A stretch of 64,000 bases of DNA. It comes from an uncultured Oxalobacteraceae bacterium. Its GTDB lineage: Bacteria; Pseudomonadota; Gammaproteobacteria; Burkholderiales; Burkholderiaceae_D. The DNA lies in assembly GCA_903893945.1 (NCBI GenBank), contig CAITOF010000034.1:1-64000 (forward strand), given 5' to 3'. The first letter of the stretch is position 1. The number at the start of each line of letters is the position of its first letter. Under the pieces are notes generated by a model. The model made no database searches, was not told the DNA's origin, and was given only the letters and a program-made list of their open reading frames with translations. The position numbers and the translations under genes were made by a program. This document shows, one piece after another, positions 57,288 to 64,000 of the stretch.

Positions 57288-58946
57288 ATGCTACGCACAC
57301 TGACCCTCCACGATTTTGTAATTGTCGACCACATTGAGCTGGAATTTTCCGCAGGCTTTACCGTGCTTACCGGCGAAACCGGTGCCGGCAAATCGATTTT
57401 GATCGATGCACTGAGCCTGGCACTGGGTGGGCGCGGCGATGCCAGCATGGTGCGCGAAGGTACCGGTAAAGCCGATATCTGTGCTGAATTCTCCTCAAAT
57501 CATGCATGCGATATCTGGTTGAAAGAGCAGGCTATTGACGTTGAAGACAACACCCTGCTGCTGCGGCGGGTGATTGACAACACGGGTCGCTCGAAAGCCT
57601 ATATCAATGGTGTGGCCGCAACCGCGGCGCAACTGCGTGAACTGGGCACCCTGCTGGTTGACATACATGGGCAGCACGCGCATCAGTCTTTATTGAGTAC
57701 CGATGCCCAGCGAGAAATACTGGACAACCATGCCGACCTGTCTGAGGCGGTGAAAGAGGTCAGCCAGCTTTACAGGCAGTGGCACGCCTTGCGTTTGCAA
57801 CGCCAGCAATTTGAATCCAACGCCAAACAGGTGCTGCTGGAACGTGAGCGACTGGAATGGCAGGTCAGCGAACTCGACAAGTTGCGTGTTCAGCCGGATG
57901 AATGGCAGGAAATCACCAGCGAACACAGTCGACTGGCCCATGCCGCCAATTTGATTGAAGGCGCCGAAACGGCATTAAATGCGATTTCAGAATCCGAGGA
58001 GCCGATGCTGAAAAAACTGGCCGCGATCCACCAGCGACTGTCCAAACTGACTGAATACGATGGCGAACTCCAGTCTATCGTTGATATACTGGAACCGGCG
58101 CAAATTCACCTGCAGGAAGCCACATCGGCCCTGAATGATTATCTGAGCCGCGTTGAACTGGATCCCGAGCGTCTTCGGGTGGTTGAACAGCGTGTTGAGG
58201 CCCTGCATTCCTGTGCTCGCAAATTCCGCACCGCGCCCGAACAGCTTCCGGAGCTGTTAAAGGCCCTTTCAGCCGAGTTAGCCGTACTCGGGGATGCGAC
58301 TGATCTTGAATCGCTGGCGATTAAAGAAAAAAACGCACTGGCACTCTACCAGGCTAGCGCAACCCGGCTGGGCAATGCGCGCAAGGCCGCTGCGGACAAA
58401 CTCAGCCACGCGGTAAGCGCCGCCATGCAGGACCTCAGTATGACCGGAGGGCGTTTTGATATTGCGCTGACCACGATTGAGCCGGGCCTGCATGGCACAG
58501 AACACATCGAGTTCATGGTGGCAGGCCACGCCGGCGTCGCTTTGCGCCCGCTGGCAAAGGTCGCCTCGGGCGGTGAACTGGCGCGAATTGCACTGGCCAT
58601 TTCCGTAATCACGTCTTCATCGACCGCAACCCCAACCCTGATTTTTGATGAAGTGGACAGCGGTATAGGTGGCGGCGTTGCTGAAGTCATCGGACGGTTG
58701 CTGAAACGGCTCGGCCAGCAGGCACAGGTCTTGTGCGTGACCCATCTGGCCCAGGTCGCCAGCCAGGCAAACCAGCATTTCCAGGTCAGCAAAATCAGCC
58801 AGACCACAGGTACCACCACGCAGACCATCAGCCATATCGAGTTGCTTGACCACAAATCCCGGATAGAAGAAATTGCCCGCATGATGGGTGGTCTGGAAAT
58901 TACCGCCACGACCCGCAAACACGCCAGAGAATTACTGACCAATTAA
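57288..58946 (+). CDS. recN: DNA repair protein RecN
   Basis: A 552-residue SMC-like ATPase of double-strand break repair. Walker A is GETGAGKS (29-36), Walker B LIFDEVDSGIGG, with the signature VASGGELARIALA and coiled-coil arms between (about 150-370). recN is often SOS-controlled; I see no LexA box in the 86-nt gap. It is followed by hemH after 15 nt. Confidence 0.96.
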   Translation: MLRTLTLHDFVIVDHIELEFSAGFTVLTGETGAGKSILIDALSLALGGRGDASMVREGTGKADICAEFSSNHACDIWLKEQAIDVEDNTLLLRRVIDNTGRSKAYINGVAATAAQLRELGTLLVDIHGQHAHQSLLSTDAQREILDNHADLSEAVKEVSQLYRQWHALRLQRQQFESNAKQVLLERERLEWQVSELDKLRVQPDEWQEITSEHSRLAHAANLIEGAETALNAISESEEPMLKKLAAIHQRLSKLTEYDGELQSIVDILEPAQIHLQEATSALNDYLSRVELDPERLRVVEQRVEALHSCARKFRTAPEQLPELLKALSAELAVLGDATDLESLAIKEKNALALYQASATRLGNARKAAADKLSHAVSAAMQDLSMTGGRFDIALTTIEPGLHGTEHIEFMVAGHAGVALRPLAKVASGGELARIALAISVITSSSTATPTLIFDEVDSGIGGGVAEVIGRLLKRLGQQAQVLCVTHLAQVASQANQHFQVSKISQTTGTTTQTISHIELLDHKSRIEEIARMMGGLEITATTRKHARELLTN

Positions 58947-58961
58947 GGATTGCTGAATTCC

Positions 58962-60059
58962 ATGTCCACTGAACCGACCGTATTCCGGCACGAAAAAACA
59001 TCCAAGGCCGCCGTTGTGTTTGTCAATCTGGGTACCCCCGATGCGCCCACAGCCAAAGCGTTGCGACCGTATCTGCGGGAGTTTTTATCCGATCCGCGCG
59101 TGGTTGAAATTCCGAAAATAATCTGGTGGTTCATTTTGAACTGCATTATTGTGCCATTCCGTTCGAAAAAATCAGCCGCCAAATACGCGGCAATCTGGAC
59201 CAGTGAAGGCTCGCCGCTGATGGTGCATACCCGGAAGCAGGCGACCTTGCTCAAAGGTTATCTGGGTGAACGTGGCCATCAGGTCGATGTGGTCGCTGCC
59301 ATGCGCTATGGGCAACCGTCGATCGCGACTGTGCTGGCCGAATTGCAGGCAGGCGGTCGGGACAGAATTTTAATACTGCCCGCCTACCCGCAATATGCGG
59401 CAGCAACCACCGGTTCCATTTTCGATGTCGTTTTTGACTATTATAAAAAAGTCCGAAATATCCCGGAACTGCGTCTGGTCAAGCACTACCATGATCATCC
59501 GGGCTATATAGCCGCATTAAAAAATTCCGTCTTAAAACATTGGGAACAGCATCAGCGCGGCGGACACCTTGTAATCAGCTTTCACGGTGTCCCAAAGCGC
59601 ACCCTGATGCTGGGCGATCCCTACCATTGCGAATGCCATAAAACCGCACGTCTGCTGGCCCAGAGTCTGGGTTTGCGCGACAACGAGTACAGCGTTACGT
59701 TCCAGTCGCGATTCGGCAACGCTGAATGGCTCCAACCGTACACCCTGGCCACCATAGAGGGATTGGCCAAACGTGCTACAGAACGTGTCGACGTGCTGTG
59801 TCCGGGTTTTACCAGCGATTGCCTGGAAACTCTTGAAGAAATAAATATGGAAGTCCGGAGCGCCTTTATGATGGCAGGCGGAAAGGAATTCAACTATATA
59901 CCCTGCCTGAATGAAGATCCGTTATGGTTACGGGGCCTGTCCGAAATTGCCGAGCCGCACCTGCATGACTGGCCGACCGGCTTTGACGCATTGCGCGCCA
60001 TGCAGCAGCAGGCTCAGAGCCGCGCTGAACTGGCCCGGCGACTGGGTGCGGAGCAATGA
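58962..60059 (+). CDS. hemH: ferrochelatase
   Basis: A 365-residue enzyme inserting Fe(II) into protoporphyrin IX. VVFVNLGTPDAPT is the start signature, the active-site His is in VISFHGVPKRTL, and FTSDCLETLEEI carries the catalytic Glu. A TTG at 58950 extends the frame, but the ATG at 58962 is preferred. The stop overlaps the apaH start by 4 nt. Confidence 0.96.
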   Translation: MSTEPTVFRHEKTSKAAVVFVNLGTPDAPTAKALRPYLREFLSDPRVVEIPKIIWWFILNCIIVPFRSKKSAAKYAAIWTSEGSPLMVHTRKQATLLKGYLGERGHQVDVVAAMRYGQPSIATVLAELQAGGRDRILILPAYPQYAAATTGSIFDVVFDYYKKVRNIPELRLVKHYHDHPGYIAALKNSVLKHWEQHQRGGHLVISFHGVPKRTLMLGDPYHCECHKTARLLAQSLGLRDNEYSVTFQSRFGNAEWLQPYTLATIEGLAKRATERVDVLCPGFTSDCLETLEEINMEVRSAFMMAGGKEFNYIPCLNEDPLWLRGLSEIAEPHLHDWPTGFDALRAMQQQAQSRAELARRLGAEQ

Positions 60060-60892
60060 CCACAGCTGATCCCAGACATATCTATGTCATTGGCGACATT
60101 CAGGGATGCTGCGATCAGCTTGACAAACTGCATGCGCTGATCCTGAAACAGGATAAAAAGGCGCATTTATTTGTGGCGGGCGACCTGGTGAATCGTGGTC
60201 CGCAATCCTTGTCCACCCTGCGTACCCTGGTGGCCATGGGTGAGCGTGCAAACAGCGTTTTGGGCAACCACGATCTGAATCTGCTCGGTATCGCCTACGG
60301 CAAACACCGGCCGCACCACGACGGTTATTTGCGCCCGGTTCTGGACGCACCCGATCGTGAAGAACTGCTTGACTGGTTGCGCCATCGCCCCCTGGCCGCA
60401 CTGATCAATCACCATCTGATTGTTCACGCAGGTGTATTACCAAGCTGGACAGTGGAGCAGACGCTGGACTATGCGCATGAAGTCGAACAGGTCCTGCAGG
60501 GTCCGCACTTTGTGGATTTTCTGAAAGTCATGTATGGCAACCAGCCTGAGCGCTGGAGCACAAATCTGAAAGGTATGGAAAGAATACGCTGCATCGTCAA
60601 TGTGCTGACCCGGTTGCGGTTCTGCACCGTCGACGATGAAATGGAATTTGACAGCAAGGAAGGACTGAACCGAACCCCGCCGGGCTATGCGCCCTGGTTC
60701 AGCCTTCCGAGACTCACCGAAAACGCAACGGTCATCTTTGGCCATTGGTCCGCGCTCGGTTTGCAGATGCAACCCAATCTGATCGGACTGGATACGGGCT
60801 GCGTGTGGGGCGGAAAATTAACTGCAATGCGCCTGTCCGACCATCGACTGTTCGAGGTCGATTGTCCCGAATTTCAGCAGATAGTTCAGTAA
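60056..60892 (+). CDS. apaH: symmetrical bis(5'-nucleosyl)-tetraphosphatase
   Basis: A 278-residue metallophosphatase that splits Ap4A. The motifs are YVIGDIQGCCDQLDKL, GDLVNRGPQSL, LGNHDLNLL and the His in HHLIVHAGVLP. It overlaps hemH by 4 nt and is translationally coupled with it. It controls stress-related dinucleotide polyphosphates and RNA caps. Confidence 0.96.
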   Translation: MTTADPRHIYVIGDIQGCCDQLDKLHALILKQDKKAHLFVAGDLVNRGPQSLSTLRTLVAMGERANSVLGNHDLNLLGIAYGKHRPHHDGYLRPVLDAPDREELLDWLRHRPLAALINHHLIVHAGVLPSWTVEQTLDYAHEVEQVLQGPHFVDFLKVMYGNQPERWSTNLKGMERIRCIVNVLTRLRFCTVDDEMEFDSKEGLNRTPPGYAPWFSLPRLTENATVIFGHWSALGLQMQPNLIGLDTGCVWGGKLTAMRLSDHRLFEVDCPEFQQIVQ

Positions 60893-60914
60893 AACCAGAG
60901 AGAAAACAAGGTAA

Positions 60915-62996
<2,082 letters not shown>

Positions 62997-63292
62997 CGAG
63001 CCTGCAGACACTCACTCGGGCGGCTTACCTGATTCGGCCCTGCTGACAGTCTGGCGTTGGCAAAAAAATAATGTTAATGATCGCCGCTACAGGGTCGGCC
63101 CGCCCGCCACGCCTGGACACCTCAACAGGTTGCAGACCATGGCGCGACCGCATCCTGTTTCTCAAAAAAAACTGTTAAATTTACCCTTATCTACTAATAT
63201 CAATTCTGGAGCGTTGTTTCTTTATGGGATTTTTTACAATAATCCCGGTAAATCAAATGTGAGTACCCACCTGTCCTGCGACGGAATCAAAA

Positions 63293-64000
63293 ATGAGACT
63301 AACCATTGCAAAAAGATTAGTTCCCGTGACAGTGGCGGCCATTATCGGCGTCACGCTGATGGCCGGTGTTGGCCTGACCATGAACGACAGAATTTACGAC
63401 AGCACCAACAATGCCAATAAATCCGTAATTCCCGCCCTGCTGCTGCTCGATGATATCCGTAAAAATTTCCTGCTGGCGCGCGCACTGGCGTACCGGGCCA
63501 TTTTCAGCCCTGACAATTCAAATACCGAAATTCTGTCCGGTAAGCTGAGCGAATACCGGCAAAAAATTGAGGAGGCGGTCGACAAATATGAATTTAATGG
63601 CTGTTCCGATGCCTCGTGCATCACCGATGACACGGAAAAAAAATATCATTATCAGGAAAAGGTGCTCCTGTCGGAATTCAATAACACGCTCGCCCAGGCA
63701 ATGACCGAAGCGCGAAACGGACAAATCGGCAGAGCGCAGAGTGTGTTGCTGGAGTCAGGTGATGCGGCAGACAAATTGCAGATTATTATTGAGCAGCACC
63801 AGAGATATAACGTCATTGCCGGAAACAGAATCGCCCAGCAGGCCGTCGACGAAAAGAAGCAGGCGTTTTATCTCCTTTTGAGCTTTGGATTTTCGACCCT
63901 GATTTTCATCGGCATTCTGGGTTACCTGAGCATCAAGTCAATCATCAACCAGCTGGGTGGCGAACCGGAGGATGCCGCCGCGATTGCCACGAAAATGACA
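63293..64000 (+). CDS. methyl-accepting chemotaxis protein, N-terminal part (runs off the window)
   Basis: An open frame from the ATG at 63293 to the window end encodes 236 residues with no stop. A first membrane segment (about residues 9-28) is followed by a helical periplasmic domain of the four-helix-bundle type, containing an FNGCSDASC pair of Cys, and a second membrane segment (about 194-215, FYLLLSFGFSTLIFIGILGYL). The start of a HAMP domain follows (LGGEPEDAAAIATKM). The signalling domain lies beyond the window. The ligand is unknown. Confidence 0.85.
   Translation, partial: MRLTIAKRLVPVTVAAIIGVTLMAGVGLTMNDRIYDSTNNANKSVIPALLLLDDIRKNFLLARALAYRAIFSPDNSNTEILSGKLSEYRQKIEEAVDKYEFNGCSDASCITDDTEKKYHYQEKVLLSEFNNTLAQAMTEARNGQIGRAQSVLLESGDAADKLQIIIEQHQRYNVIAGNRIAQQAVDEKKQAFYLLLSFGFSTLIFIGILGYLSIKSIINQLGGEPEDAAAIATKMT

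Overview
The window reads as a chromosomal segment of a betaproteobacterium, most likely Burkholderiales and possibly Oxalobacteraceae. This is inferred from gene order, not from a database search. Supporting blocks are fur/bamE-dapB-leuS-lptE-holA-proA-hemJ, hrcA/nadK-recN-hemH-apaH, a rubredoxin gene leading a pilG-H-I-J-chpA cluster, an rnfB-nth pair, and polyhydroxybutyrate (PHB) genes (two phasins and an intracellular depolymerase). Base composition looks moderate and even. I see no insertion sequence, integrase, phage gene, CRISPR array, tRNA or rRNA gene.

Layout. 0-8.6 kb: end of an acyl-CoA-binding protein gene, phasin, 2-hydroxyacid dehydrogenase, 7Fe ferredoxin plus ferredoxin-NADP reductase, PHB depolymerase, rnfB-nth, a RutE-like nitroreductase, a DUF1841 gene and two small c-type cytochromes. 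8.8-14.6 kb: MoxR ATPase / GNAT / CoxE-like VWA cluster, an OPT-family transporter and peptide deformylase. 14.8-17.8 kb: a complete bufferin-type operon (BufA1 precursor, DUF692 metallo-oxidase BufB, DUF2063 partner BufC, DoxX), followed by an S4-domain protein and, on the opposite strand, a secreted Lys/His-rich peptide. 18-24.6 kb: YgiQ radical SAM protein, diacylglycerol kinase, an IclR regulator, a PBP7-like endopeptidase, a nitroreductase and a second phasin. 24.8-35.4 kb: the Pil-Chp chemosensory operon for type IV pili, ending in a 2,081-residue ChpA-like hybrid kinase. 35.5-43.3 kb: thiD, hemL, a six-bladed kelch lipoprotein, two porins and a Bcr/CflA efflux pump. 43.3-63 kb: mostly housekeeping genes. 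The right edge holds the start of a methyl-accepting chemotaxis protein.

How the parts fit. Three haem genes (hemL, hemH, hemJ) and two cytochromes c support respiration. Perfect FNR/ANR-type boxes (TTGAT-N4-ATCAA) lie before the first phasin and before the cytochrome pair, which suggests oxygen control. A recurring TGC-N3-GCA motif with similar flanks occurs before phaZ, the second phasin and one porin, and may be a PhaR-type operator set for the PHB regulon.

The most striking system is the bufferin operon, a multinuclear non-haem iron oxidase-modified peptide pathway. The family has been described recently for copper buffering, so this is a new instance and not a wholly new system. The Lys/His-rich peptide next to it, and a possible ECF-type promoter in front of it, are the parts that appear least explained.
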